Program-made: the position numbers and the translations under genes
Assembly (NCBI RefSeq): GCF_040546815.1
Contig: NZ_JBEPOO010000001.1
Span: 682,001 to 746,000, forward strand
From: Devosia sp. 2618
GTDB taxonomy: Bacteria > Pseudomonadota > Alphaproteobacteria > Rhizobiales > Devosiaceae
Direction of reading: 5' to 3'
Length of the DNA stretch: 64,000 nt
Notes under the pieces: model-generated
What the model was told of the DNA's origin: nothing
What the model saw: the letters and a program-made list of their open reading frames with translations, nothing else
The model's database searches: none
Shown: in pieces, positions 42,047 to 50,628 of the stretch
How positions within the stretch are numbered: position 1 is the stretch's first letter
Layout of the letters: every line of letters begins with the position of its first letter

Positions 42047-42562
42047 ATGAACTGGACAAGACACGACACCCGCGACTTGATCGAGGCGGCGGAAGAGCGC
42101 CCCGTCATGTCGATGTGGACGGTACGGGCGATCCGGCGACACCACGGCGAAGAAGGTCTGATCGAGCGACTGTCCCGCTTGGAAGATTTTGTTCTGACCC
42201 GCCGACCGTACGTCTGGGGGCAGTCAGACTGCTCGATGTCGATTGCCGATTGGGTCGCGCTCAATGGTCATCCTGATCCTGGCGCCGACTGGCGTGGCAC
42301 CTATGACGATGAAGATAGCTGCGCGGCCCTTCTGGAGCGCCGTGGCGGGCTCGCTGCACATATCGCTGACTGTGCCGCCAGTGTCGGACTACAACCGATC
42401 CACGAGCCCGAGCTTGGCTGCATCGCGGTCATTGGCTCGGCACACGACCAGAAGCGGCAATGGTCGGCCATCTGGAACGGCTTCCGTTGGCTGGTGAAGT
42501 GGGGCGGCGGCGACGGCTGGGTGCCCTTCGCGGCCAAGCCAATAGCGATGTGGCGCGTCTAG
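42047..42562 (+). CDS. tail assembly protein, DUF6950-like
   Basis: A 171-residue protein whose core (FVLTRRPYVWGQSDCSMSIA, then DWVALNGHPDPGADWRGTYD) matches DUF6950, a family near NlpC/P60 enzymes. The Cys in QSDC takes the place of the P60 nucleophile. It stands where lambda gpK is found, just before the tail fibre J-like gene. Confidence 0.72.
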   Translation: MNWTRHDTRDLIEAAEERPVMSMWTVRAIRRHHGEEGLIERLSRLEDFVLTRRPYVWGQSDCSMSIADWVALNGHPDPGADWRGTYDDEDSCAALLERRGGLAAHIADCAASVGLQPIHEPELGCIAVIGSAHDQKRQWSAIWNGFRWLVKWGGGDGWVPFAAKPIAMWRV

Positions 42563-42580
42563 CGCATCTAGGAAACCGAC

Positions 42581-44638
42581 ATGCCACAACTGCTTGCGAC
42601 GGCCTTGGTGCCGTGGATTTCCAACGCGCTGATCGGACTCGGACTGTCGGGGCTGGCGTTCGGCGCTACGGTGGGCGCGATCGCTCTCGGCGCGTCTTAC
42701 CTGCTGCTGGCTGGTGGCGCATACCTGCTGTCGGCCGCCTTCGCCCCGAGTACGTCCGCGCCAAAGCCCGAGGATGGAAAATACAACCTCAAGCAGTCCG
42801 TCCCCTCTCTGGCCTATGTCTTGGGTCGGAACAAGAAGGCCGGAGATTATGCGTTTCTAGAGGAGAAGAAAGGAACTGCTCACCACGTCATTGTCTGGGC
42901 GGCGCATCACGTTCGGGGCTTCACCACGCACTATCTGCACGATGAGAAGGTGACGCTGACCGGCACCTCGGTGACCGCCCCAAAGCACTTTGTGCTGAAC
43001 GAAAATAGCAAGGTCCGCATTGATACGCGTCTCGGCAACAATGCCAGCACAGCCTATGCGGCACTTGTCTCAGCCTTTCCTTCGATCTGGACGGCGAACC
43101 ATAGAGGGGATGGCCTTGCGTCCATCTATTTGCGTGTGGCGAGCGTCAAGGCCGAAGACCTGCAGAAGGTGTTTCCCAATCACATGCCTCTCCATTCGGT
43201 CATTGGGGAGGGACACGACCGGCTGATTGACCCGCGCACAGGCGTAGCAGGCTACAGTGAAAACCTCGCGGTGTTTCGATACTGGCATATGACGCACCCG
43301 GTTGGCGCGAAGCTCAAGCGCAGCGACATGCATGATCCCGACTGGGCTCGCGCGGCCGCAGTCGCCGATCAGATCGTGCTCAATCGCGAAGACAAGCCCG
43401 AACCCCGCTATCATGGTGGTTTCTGGTTCCGGGCGAATAACGATCCAGTGCAGGTTGGCCGACTGATGGATCAGGCGGCCGAGTTGGTGGTTTACGAGCG
43501 GGCCGATGGCAAAGTCGGCGTGCATGCTGGCGAATATGTCGAGCCCGATATTCGCTTGACCGCGAACGATCTGATCTCTGTCGGCTTCGATCCGAACCGT
43601 CGTCGCAACTCGAATGTGCTGGCAGTGCGTGGGCATTACACCGACCCCGACAAAGGCTTTAACACTACCGATGCGGCGATCTACGGCGTGCCGTATCCTA
43701 CCGATGACGAGCGCACGAAGACTGTCGAGAACCAGGCCGTGCAGCGGCACAACCACATCTCCCGCATGCAGAAGCTCGCCTACATCCGAGCCAATGCGCC
43801 AAGGGTTAGAATCCTTGCCCACTATGAACCAGCCAGAAATGTCCCGTATCGCCGGTTTGTGCGTATCCACTATCCACCTCGGCTGACGGAGACCGTCATC
43901 GAGATCATTGGTCGGCCGACGCTTTCCTTGCGTAATCTGACTTACGAGTTCGAAGGTATCGTCGTGCCTGCGAACCTCTACGCGTTCAATGCGGCGACCG
44001 AAGAAGGCGCACCTGGTGCCAACGTGCTGCCGGTGGAACGTGAAGACGTTCCGGCGCCAGATGGGTTTGATGTCACCATTCGCCAAGAGGATGTCGGCGG
44101 CGGATCAACGGCGGCCTTTGCCGAGGCGTCGTTCGCCTTTCAGGATGAAACCTTCCAGTACGAACTGGAGTGGCAGAAGGTGTCCGGCGGTGAGGTGCAA
44201 ACACGTCTCGGCGTTGGTGGGGAACTCACCGTCCGAAGCATGTATCTGGCCGATGGCGTGGCCTATCGGTTTAGCGCACGCACATGGTCAAGCGGCACCG
44301 CCTCGGAAAGAACCCCGGACATCATTCGGACCGCTACCGCTGATCCCGTGCCGCCCGGTGTCGTAACCGGCGTATCTGCGATTGGCGCGGCGGGGCAGGT
44401 GACGTTCCACTGGACCGCGCCGAATAGCGCCAATTATGTCGGCGCCCGCCTATACCTGAACGTTACCGATAGCATGGCTGGCGCAACTCTCGTCGCTGTC
44501 GAGTATGGTCCACCAAACGTGGTGGACGACCGCACTGTGTCTGCAGGCGCCGGCACTCTCTACGGCTTTGTCGTCGCTATCAATGGCTCGGGTACTGCCG
44601 CAGCTCCCGTGCCGACAGGCGCGATCACCGTCACATAG
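42581..44638 (+). CDS. tail tip attachment protein, J-like
   Basis: A 685-residue baseplate and host-contact protein. Residues 8-50 are hydrophobic (LGLSGLAFGATVGAIALGAS). The central part resembles the hub domains of the lambda J family (LAYVLGRNKKAGDYAFLEEK, and GFWFRANNDPVQVGRLMDQ). The C-terminal 110 residues form a fibronectin type III-like domain (PPGVVTGVSAIGAAGQVTFH). It ends the first tail operon, before a terminator. Confidence 0.85.
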   Translation: MPQLLATALVPWISNALIGLGLSGLAFGATVGAIALGASYLLLAGGAYLLSAAFAPSTSAPKPEDGKYNLKQSVPSLAYVLGRNKKAGDYAFLEEKKGTAHHVIVWAAHHVRGFTTHYLHDEKVTLTGTSVTAPKHFVLNENSKVRIDTRLGNNASTAYAALVSAFPSIWTANHRGDGLASIYLRVASVKAEDLQKVFPNHMPLHSVIGEGHDRLIDPRTGVAGYSENLAVFRYWHMTHPVGAKLKRSDMHDPDWARAAAVADQIVLNREDKPEPRYHGGFWFRANNDPVQVGRLMDQAAELVVYERADGKVGVHAGEYVEPDIRLTANDLISVGFDPNRRRNSNVLAVRGHYTDPDKGFNTTDAAIYGVPYPTDDERTKTVENQAVQRHNHISRMQKLAYIRANAPRVRILAHYEPARNVPYRRFVRIHYPPRLTETVIEIIGRPTLSLRNLTYEFEGIVVPANLYAFNAATEEGAPGANVLPVEREDVPAPDGFDVTIRQEDVGGGSTAAFAEASFAFQDETFQYELEWQKVSGGEVQTRLGVGGELTVRSMYLADGVAYRFSARTWSSGTASERTPDIIRTATADPVPPGVVTGVSAIGAAGQVTFHWTAPNSANYVGARLYLNVTDSMAGATLVAVEYGPPNVVDDRTVSAGAGTLYGFVVAINGSGTAAAPVPTGAITVT

Positions 44639-44669
44639 CGAAGCCGCACCCTAAAAATCAACACTCAAC

Positions 44670-44697
44670 GGCTGCCCATCGGGCGGCCTTTTTCTTT
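44670..44697 (+). terminator. rho-independent terminator behind the J-like gene
   Basis: GGCTGCCC pairs with GGGCGGCC across an ATC loop with one G-T pair, followed by a T-rich run. It separates the tail-tip gene from the fibre gene. Confidence 0.75.
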
Positions 44698-44714
44698 TAT
44701 GAAAGGGTTCTGTC

Positions 44715-46310
44715 GTGCCCCAAACGATCGATCAGGTATGGCGAGATTACGATGTGGATGGCGTCCCTGCCTCCGGCAATCATAATCCAAAAAAGTCCGA
44801 AATTCGCACGCTGCTGAAAGGGATTCAGGGCGGCACTGATTCCGTTGCGGTTGCCGTGACCGCCGAGCGCGACCGCGCCCATGCGGCCGAAACGGCGATC
44901 GGCATCCGCATTAACGATGTCGAAGCTCTGGCGGCGACGGGTGTCAGGTCACCCAAGGCCTCAGTCCGGTTGCTGGTCACCGTCAATGTCAATATCGCCA
45001 ATGCGCTCGAAGCTGGCGATACGGTCGACGGCATCGTTCTGGTGGTCGGAGACCGGGTGGCACTGACCGGGCAGACTGTGGCGTCGCAAAACGGTGTCTA
45101 TATCGTGCAGGCATCGGGGGCGGCTGTTCGGGCTACTGATATGGATACAGCGGCCGAGCTGGTGGGCGCCTTCTTCTCCATCGACGCTGGCACCCATGCC
45201 GGCGAGACTTGGGCCCTGACCAACACCGGGACCATCACGGTCGGCACCACGGCGCTGACATTCATCAAGTCGGCCTCGACGCAGCCGGTTGTGTCCGAAG
45301 TGGCGACAGCGCGCGGCGGGCAGGCATCGCTCTCGGCCAAGCTGGGTACGATGGAAGCGAGCACTGCTGTGGCAAAGGCGCTGACACAGACAGATGAATA
45401 TGCTTGGAAGGATTACCCGCCTTTCATCAAGCGCGTGTTGACCGCTGCGGGTAAGTCGGCGGTTGTCGAGGCCACGACCGCTTATGGCGCCTACATCACC
45501 AGCGACAGTTCGGCGGTTTCACCCATACCCACATCCTGGATGCTGGTCTGGGTGGTGCTTTCGCAGTCCAACGGGCAGGGCTTTGCGGTCGGGGCGCCCA
45601 CGACTATCCCGCCCACCGGAACGGCCTATATGTGGAACGGCTCGGCATTGGTGGCGATAGCTGACCCAACCGCGTTCCAAGGTCAGGCAACCAGCAACAA
45701 CGGCGGCGCATGGCAGGCCCTGGCAAACCACTTGCTGCGCGAGCACGGCATTGGCACCATTCTGGTCAATGCAGCAGTCGGGGCGACTGCGACGGCCGAC
45801 GAATGGTCCGAGACTGGTGACTTAAGAGCACCATCCGCAGCTGCATATGCAGCTGCGAAAGGAGCTGCACATGTTCTTGGGCTGCACATTATTGGGGAAG
45901 TAGCGATCTCGGCTATCGGCGAAAGCGATGCCGGCCGGATCGATTCAGGAACATTTGTGATCGCTGATGTGAAGGCAGCATCTTTGGATGCATATGAGTG
46001 GATCGGCACGACTATGGGCCTGGGCGACAAAGCGCCGATCCTGCTTTGGGAATTGGGCGTGCGCGCCAATGGCGACTCTGCCGGCCGCGAGCAGGTCAGG
46101 CAGATGCAGCATGAGCTTGTTGCAGAGTTGCCTAATGTCTTCTTCGGTTGGACTGGCGGCCGCTACGCGCCAGAGCAGGGCGGCCTGCGGCAAGTCGGTA
46201 ACGCAAGCGAGACGCACTACAATCGCAAGTTTCAGGACCAGGCGGGCGAAAGCTGCGCCCGGATCGCCATCGTTCGTGGCCTCGGCCAGGTCGGAGTTCT
46301 CGTCCCATGA
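44715..46310 (+). CDS. tail fibre with SGNH-type esterase domain
   Basis: A 531-residue receptor-binding protein. The N-terminal region carries a tail-fibre domain seen in many phages (VDGIVLVVGDRVALTGQTVA, SQNGVYIVQASGAAVRATDM and ETWALTNTGTITVGTTALTF). The C-terminal half looks like a sialate-type SGNH esterase: VVLSQSNGQGF with the Ser block, a GESDA block and a final ETHYNRKFQ with His. It probably de-acetylates a surface polysaccharide during adsorption. GTG start with AAGGG upstream. Confidence 0.78.
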   Translation: MPQTIDQVWRDYDVDGVPASGNHNPKKSEIRTLLKGIQGGTDSVAVAVTAERDRAHAAETAIGIRINDVEALAATGVRSPKASVRLLVTVNVNIANALEAGDTVDGIVLVVGDRVALTGQTVASQNGVYIVQASGAAVRATDMDTAAELVGAFFSIDAGTHAGETWALTNTGTITVGTTALTFIKSASTQPVVSEVATARGGQASLSAKLGTMEASTAVAKALTQTDEYAWKDYPPFIKRVLTAAGKSAVVEATTAYGAYITSDSSAVSPIPTSWMLVWVVLSQSNGQGFAVGAPTTIPPTGTAYMWNGSALVAIADPTAFQGQATSNNGGAWQALANHLLREHGIGTILVNAAVGATATADEWSETGDLRAPSAAAYAAAKGAAHVLGLHIIGEVAISAIGESDAGRIDSGTFVIADVKAASLDAYEWIGTTMGLGDKAPILLWELGVRANGDSAGREQVRQMQHELVAELPNVFFGWTGGRYAPEQGGLRQVGNASETHYNRKFQDQAGESCARIAIVRGLGQVGVLVP

Positions 46311-46978
46311 TCATCACTACGCTTCCCGGTTCGGCAAAACTCACCGACGCGCTGCTCTTTGCAGATGCCTTCCCTGAGCTTATCGATCCCGCAATCGTGA
46401 CGGCCCGCGACGACTTCACCCAGGCGGCCGGCGTACTCAACGGCAAGCGTTCGCTGGCGGTCAACGGCAACGCGGCGAAGGTTTGGAGCAGCGGCACCAC
46501 GCCATCCAATGTCAGCGTTCAGGCAGACGGCGACATCATGTCCAATTCTACCTCGACCCGGGTGAGCCTAGTCGACGTGGGCTACAACAATGCCCGCGCC
46601 ATGGTGCATGTGAGGATCGGTGACTTGCTCGGGCTCGCCGGTCCAGCCATCGCTGGGGATGCGCCGACCTCCAACACCAATATCCTGAATGCCTATATCA
46701 GCGGTGATGGCACGCTCCAGATCAGGCGCCGCGTTGCCACCTCAATTGTCACCATGGCGACCACCGACCCGATGGACCTGGCCGTCAACGACATCGTGGC
46801 AGTCTGCATCGAGAAGGTGGGCAGCGCTCTCACCGCCTGGGCGCGGAACTATCGCACTGGCGTGCTGCTGCGAGCGACGGCAGCCACGACGCTGCAAGCC
46901 ACCAGCACCTATGCCGGTATCGTTCTGGCTTCCGATGCCCATCGCATTCGCAGCTTCTATTGCGGGCCGGCCAGTTGA
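46307..46978 (+). CDS. tail fibre-associated protein
   Basis: A 223-residue protein rich in Thr, Ala and Ser with beta-strand pattern (YNNARAMVHVRIGDLLGLAG, TATTLQATSTYAGIVLASDA). It overlaps the fibre stop by ATGA and is probably a virion component or fibre chaperone. No family recognised. Confidence 0.6.
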   Translation: MIITTLPGSAKLTDALLFADAFPELIDPAIVTARDDFTQAAGVLNGKRSLAVNGNAAKVWSSGTTPSNVSVQADGDIMSNSTSTRVSLVDVGYNNARAMVHVRIGDLLGLAGPAIAGDAPTSNTNILNAYISGDGTLQIRRRVATSIVTMATTDPMDLAVNDIVAVCIEKVGSALTAWARNYRTGVLLRATAATTLQATSTYAGIVLASDAHRIRSFYCGPAS

Positions 46979-47091
46979 GACAGGCCCCTTGCCTCATCTC
47001 AAATATCAGCGGCGCACAGGGCCGTATCGCCTTCCGCGCCGCGGGAAGGCTGAAAAAGCCCGAATAAGCGACGGGCGGCCGAGGCGGGGCG

Positions 47092-47253
47092 CTAAAACAG
47101 CCGCCACACAGCCCAGGCCACTAGCCCGATGACCGCCCACAAGGCCGCCACCATGGCCCCGACCGCGACTATCCAGGGTATCGCGATGCGATTGTCCTCA
47201 CGGATCACCGCACCGATCCGCTCGCGCTGTACCGGAGAGACCAGAGCCCGCAA
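47092..47253 (-). CDS. membrane-anchored fragment, start uncertain
   Basis: A frame whose product ends in a strong hydrophobic helix (IPWIVAVGAMVAALWAVIGL) preceded by a soluble stretch (LRALVSPVQRERIGAVIRED). The protein-like frame runs further upstream to a stop at about 47350 but has no ATG; TTG at 47253 is the only usual start. It may be truncated at the 5' end. Confidence 0.4.
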   Translation of the reverse strand: MRALVSPVQRERIGAVIREDNRIAIPWIVAVGAMVAALWAVIGLVAWAVWRLF

Positions 47254-47428
47254 TTCGACCAGGGTTACTTGGATGCTGTCGATAGCCGCCAGGGCCGTCT
47301 CGGCGGTGTCGGATCGCGGCTGCGGCTGTCGCGGCGATGGCTGGAAATGGCACGGCTACAGCGGTTGATGAAGCCGTCGATTTGCTTGGAGGATAGATTA
47401 GCCCAGGGCAACGGGCGGGAAGGCATGG

Positions 47429-47662
47429 CTAGACCTTCGCCTTGCGCCAGCCTGCGGCGCGAGCCTCTTCCTCCGAACAGAACCAGCGTTCGCTGTGCGA
47501 GGCGCTGATGCGGATCTCGTCGTAATATTTCTGTCCGGGCACATGATAGATGCGCTTGCCCAGCGCGGCGACGGTAATGAGAATCGCATGTCTTAAATCC
47601 CTCCTGGGCAAAATTTGCGCATACCTCCCCCGGGCAGCAAGAGCGTCGATCACCCACGACAT
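47429..47662 (-). CDS. sunset-type domain protein, probable 5' frameshift
   Basis: A 77-residue frame. The C-terminal part (RIYHVPGQKYYDEIRI, then SERWFCSEEEARAAGWRKAK) matches the small domain that often ends secreted nucleases and cell-surface proteins. The natural N-terminus should be a signal peptide near ILITVAALG. A consensus AGGAGG with an ATG at 47589 stands just before it but is one base out of frame, which suggests a one-base deletion or sequencing error. The ATG at 47662 is a fallback start. Confidence 0.6.
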   Translation of the reverse strand: MSWVIDALAARGRYAQILPRRDLRHAILITVAALGKRIYHVPGQKYYDEIRISASHSERWFCSEEEARAAGWRKAKV

Positions 47663-47672
47663 TCTTCAGGCC

Positions 47673-47692
47673 CCCGCTTCGGCGGGTTTTTC
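47673..47692 (+). terminator. terminator hairpin
   Basis: CCCGC (47673-47677), a TTCG tetraloop and GCGGG (47682-47686) are followed by a T-run. It serves a plus-strand transcript coming from the fibre genes. Confidence 0.75.
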
Positions 47693-47717
47693 TTTGCCCA
47701 CATCATAGGAGGACATC

Positions 47718-47744
47718 ATGGCCATAAGGATTACCGGACACTAA
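47718..47744 (+). pseudogene. 8-codon remnant with a strong ribosome binding site
   Basis: AGGAGGACATC followed by ATG opens a frame of only eight codons (MAIRITGH). The leader resembles those of real genes in this prophage (33693 and 49114). It looks like the start of a deleted gene, though a leader peptide cannot be excluded. Confidence 0.45.
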
Positions 47745-47765
47745 AAGACTGGAAGAGCTGCTGTC

Positions 47766-47984
47766 CTACTCGCCGGTCGTTAGCGCGAGCAAAGCGTAGC
47801 CATTCAAATCGATTTCCGCTGCGATGATTGGCCTTGAAGGGTAGAGCAGTTTGTCATCGAGGCTGCTCGATACCAGCGGACGCCAAGTCTTGTCTTGCAG
47901 TGCGATTGGCACGAGTGGATCTTCGGTAAATGGCAGGATGAGCAACTCTCTGGTCGGTTGAGAGAATAGAACCGAAATTTTCAT
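47766..47984 (-). CDS. small hypothetical moron protein
   Basis: A 72-residue protein (MKISVLFSQPTRELLILPFT, then IIAAEIDLNGYALLALTTGE) with GAGGGGAAA directly before the ATG. It lies in a less GC-rich stretch, like the outer-membrane gene beyond it. No family recognised. Confidence 0.6.
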   Translation of the reverse strand: MKISVLFSQPTRELLILPFTEDPLVPIALQDKTWRPLVSSSLDDKLLYPSRPIIAAEIDLNGYALLALTTGE

Positions 47985-48135
47985 TTTCCCCTCGCTGCTC
48001 TGTTGTTGATCGCGCGTCCCCGTCCAGCAAGAACTATACAGCCTCCATTGAACACCATTTCTATTTCAATTTAAACTCAGGGGTCACCATGGCCAAACTC
48101 AACGAGGAGCAAGCGTCCGCCAAAACAGGACGCAC

Positions 48136-48164
48136 GAAAAAGCCCCACTCCTAAGAGTGGGGCT
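48136..48164 (-). terminator. terminator of the outer-membrane protein gene
   Basis: On the minus strand a perfect 10-base stem (AGCCCCACTC with GAGTGGGGCT, loop of four) is followed by a T-run. It lies 27 bases behind the stop of the beta-barrel gene. Confidence 0.85.
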
Positions 48165-48190
48165 CAACGCTGTAACGAGAGTGCAATTCG

Positions 48191-48895
48191 TTAGAAGCGG
48201 AAGTTCACGCCAGCCTTGACGGTGTGGAAGCTAAGCGCCTGGTTTAGGTTGCCGCCGCCGATTGCCAAAATGCTTTCGTCACGGAAGCCGGTGTAAGAAT
48301 ACTCAGTCTGCAGAGAAATGTTTTCAGAGACCTGATATTCGAAGCCGGCGCCAACGACATAGCCAACGCGGTCGGGATTGGTAAGGCCGAGAGCCGCATC
48401 GACACCGTTCACCGTTGCCGTCGTTTCGGTATGGCCATAAGCCAAACCGCCGTGGACATAAGCGAGGACGTCGTCAAAGGCATAACCGGCACGAGCGCGG
48501 ACCGTGCCAAGGTAAGTAAGGCGAGTCTCAATGTCGGCTGTGTTGGGGCCGCTGGTCAACGAAGCCCCAGCCCTATGGTTGCTGACTGCGATATCAGCGA
48601 CCAAGCCAAGGACAAACTGGTTCAACTGAACGTCATAGCCGATCTGCGCGCCGCCAACTGCGCCACCACCCTGAACCGTAACGTCCAGAACGGATGGGCC
48701 TGCAGGCGGAACTAGGCTGAAGTCAAATGGGCCGCTCGTAACGCCGCCGAAGATACCAGCATAGAAGCCGGTCCAATCAGTGGCGGGGGCGATGTATCCC
48801 GCAGGAGCAGGTTGCAACACTACTCCAAAATCTGCCGCAAATGCGGTGCTTGAAAGAGCAGACGCAGCAATAACGGTGATCAATAGTTTTTTCAT
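48191..48895 (-). CDS. outer-membrane beta-barrel protein, prophage moron
   Basis: A 234-residue protein. A signal peptide (residues 1-20, ending STAFA) is followed by an eight-stranded porin-like barrel of the Omp25/RopB and OmpA-like kind: DWTGFYAGIFGGVTSG, GAQIGYDVQLNQFVLGLVAD, TVRARAGYAFDDVLAYVHGG and a C-terminal VKAGVNFRF ending in Phe. GGAGG precedes the ATG. It has its own terminator and lies against the tail and lysis genes. Lambda lom occupies a similar position, so lysogenic conversion of the host surface is a fair inference. Confidence 0.85.
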   Translation of the reverse strand: MKKLLITVIAASALSSTAFAADFGVVLQPAPAGYIAPATDWTGFYAGIFGGVTSGPFDFSLVPPAGPSVLDVTVQGGGAVGGAQIGYDVQLNQFVLGLVADIAVSNHRAGASLTSGPNTADIETRLTYLGTVRARAGYAFDDVLAYVHGGLAYGHTETTATVNGVDAALGLTNPDRVGYVVGAGFEYQVSENISLQTEYSYTGFRDESILAIGGGNLNQALSFHTVKAGVNFRF

Positions 48896-49010
48896 GTCAG
48901 TCCTCCAGATGAAGGAATTATTGTGTCTGCAATGTGGTTAAGTAAATAGGATTCCGCAGGAATTGGGCAGGGCGTCTCTACTTGTCGGGTGAGTGTTACC
49001 GACGAGCAAC

Positions 49011-49028
49011 ATCATTCAAATGAATGAT
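49011..49028. promoter_or_regulatory. perfect 18-base palindrome between moron and lysis genes
   Basis: ATCATTCAAATGAATGAT is self-complementary with two central A/T bases. It lies between the divergent outer-membrane gene and the endolysin gene and could be an operator. A T-run on either side is too weak for a terminator. Confidence 0.4.
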
Positions 49029-49113
49029 AGAGTTATTTAATGCGAACCTGACTGCGCGGGGTTTCCCGAATTTCGCTGTAAAAACAATGTTCCACGTTAA
49101 AGGGGAGGCCATC

Positions 49114-49755
49114 ATGGCCAAGACCAACTTCGCCCAGGCTCTGGGTGAGGTGCTCAAGCACGAGGGTGGATGGGCAGATCATCCCAAAGATCCGGGCGGC
49201 GCCACGATGAAGGGCGTCACGCTGGCCACCTATCGGCGGTATCGGCCCGGCGCGACAAAAGCCCAGCTTCGGGCAATCACTGACGCTGAACTGCAGCGCA
49301 TTTATCGCGAGGGCTATTGGGACGCGGTGCGCGGTGACGATCTGCCCGCCGGTCTCGATCTGGCGGTGTTCGACTTCGCCGTGAATAGCGGGCCGGGCAG
49401 GGCAGCGATTTATCTGCAGAACATCATTGGCGTAGCGCCAGATGGCAAGATTGGCCCCATCACCCTCAAGGCCGTTGAGAAGCACTCGGTGGCCTCGCTG
49501 ATCAATGAGCTTTGCTCGCACCGTCTGGCGTTCCTTGAGCGGCTTTCGACGTGGCCAACCTTCGGCAAGGGCTGGTCGCGCCGCGTGGCAGACGTGCGCG
49601 CCAAGTCGCTCTCGATGGCCTCAGCAATGCCGCCCCTTATCCCCGGCAGTCCGTCGCTGCCCGAGCCCGCTAAGGGCAAATCCCCGCCGTGGGGCATCAT
49701 CATCGCCGTTCTCGTCATCGCCGCCATCTTGGGCGGCTTTTTTGTGAGGTTCTGA
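49114..49755 (+). CDS. GH108-type endolysin with C-terminal membrane anchor
   Basis: A 213-residue muramidase. The catalytic Glu lies in KHEGGWADHPKDPGG, followed by ATMKGVTLATYRRYRP. The second half has the peptidoglycan-binding fold of this family (FDFAVNSGPGRAAIYLQNII, then DGKIGPITLKAVE). Unlike typical members it ends in a linker and a hydrophobic helix (WGIIIAVLVIAAILGGFFV), so it should be membrane-tethered. AGGGGAGG precedes ATG 49114. Confidence 0.9.
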   Translation: MAKTNFAQALGEVLKHEGGWADHPKDPGGATMKGVTLATYRRYRPGATKAQLRAITDAELQRIYREGYWDAVRGDDLPAGLDLAVFDFAVNSGPGRAAIYLQNIIGVAPDGKIGPITLKAVEKHSVASLINELCSHRLAFLERLSTWPTFGKGWSRRVADVRAKSLSMASAMPPLIPGSPSLPEPAKGKSPPWGIIIAVLVIAAILGGFFVRF

Positions 49756-49757
49756 CC

Positions 49758-50132
49758 ATGCTGACTTCGATCATTCAATCCGCTGCCGCTGGCTGGCTCT
49801 GGCGCCGCGCCCAAGAGTTTGGCTCACTCGCGGCCATCCTGATCCCGATCTACCTGGCAATGCCGCCAGCAATGCAGAGCGACGTTCAGGCGATCTTCAC
49901 CGGGCAGGGTGGCGGACTGACCGTCTCTGCCGCAGCTGGTCTCGTCTGGTATCTCTGGGCACAGCTGCAGTCCTACCGCGCCACGACCAAAGCCCAGGTG
50001 GTGACCACCGATGGCACCAAGATCGCGCTGCCGAAGTCAGGCACAGGCGTTTCCACCACCCGCAAGGTCGAGGCACTGGCGGAAGCTGCAAAGCCACCTC
50101 GCACCCTCTGGGAACGCCTAACCGGCAAATAA
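49758..50132 (+). CDS. putative holin
   Basis: A 124-residue protein with two hydrophobic segments (SLAAILIPIYLAMPPAM and LTVSAAAGLVWYLWAQL) and a basic cytoplasmic tail. It starts two bases after the endolysin stop. Position and topology suggest a holin; no specific holin family is recognised. Confidence 0.6.
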   Translation: MLTSIIQSAAAGWLWRRAQEFGSLAAILIPIYLAMPPAMQSDVQAIFTGQGGGLTVSAAAGLVWYLWAQLQSYRATTKAQVVTTDGTKIALPKSGTGVSTTRKVEALAEAAKPPRTLWERLTGK

Positions 50133-50184
50133 CCACCGGGCGCGCTCCGGTGCGCCTGCAATTCTCTCAGGCTCGGGGTAAGCC

Positions 50185-50574
50185 GTGGCAGATAACACCG
50201 ATATCCTGCTCAAGATGGTGGAGCAGATCAGGGATGACTTTCGCGATGAGCGCGAGGCGTCCCGACAAAGCCGCGCCACTCTGCACGAGCGCATGGACGC
50301 GGTTGCGGATGACGTCGGCACAATCAAGGGCGATATCCGTATCCTCGGGGAAGTCGACGGGCAGGTAAGGGGCGAGCTACAAACGCTCAGCGCCACAGTC
50401 GCCGCGAACCAAGCCGCCATTCAGCCAACCATGGATGATTGGAAGCGCATCCGCAGCGTTGGGCTGGGGGTTGTGGGTCTGCTGGCCATTGGTGGCATAT
50501 CGCTCGGCGCTGCCGCTGCATGGGCCGGGGAGGGGCTTATCGGGGCGATAAGAGGGTGGCTTCGCATTCCGTGA
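50185..50574 (+). CDS. coiled-coil protein with C-terminal membrane helix
   Basis: A 129-residue protein. Residues 1-90 form a charged coiled coil (DILLKMVEQIRDDFRDEREA) and the end is a membrane helix (SVGLGVVGLLAIGGISLGAA). This architecture (DUF1515-like) accompanies lysis genes in rhizobial phages. GTG start. Confidence 0.65.
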   Translation: MADNTDILLKMVEQIRDDFRDEREASRQSRATLHERMDAVADDVGTIKGDIRILGEVDGQVRGELQTLSATVAANQAAIQPTMDDWKRIRSVGLGVVGLLAIGGISLGAAAAWAGEGLIGAIRGWLRIP

Positions 50575-50628
50575 ATTGACTCCCGGTCGCCATGTTCTCT
50601 AAATGTTCCACTTCTGATCGAGGTGGAA

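Noticed and set aside
27390..46978. Gene transfer agent instead of a prophage
   Set aside because: Some tail genes resemble GTA families, but integrase, att repeats, repressor switch and replication genes show a full temperate phage.
48089..48154. 21-residue plus-strand frame
   Set aside because: It runs into the terminator of the convergent beta-barrel gene and has no further support.
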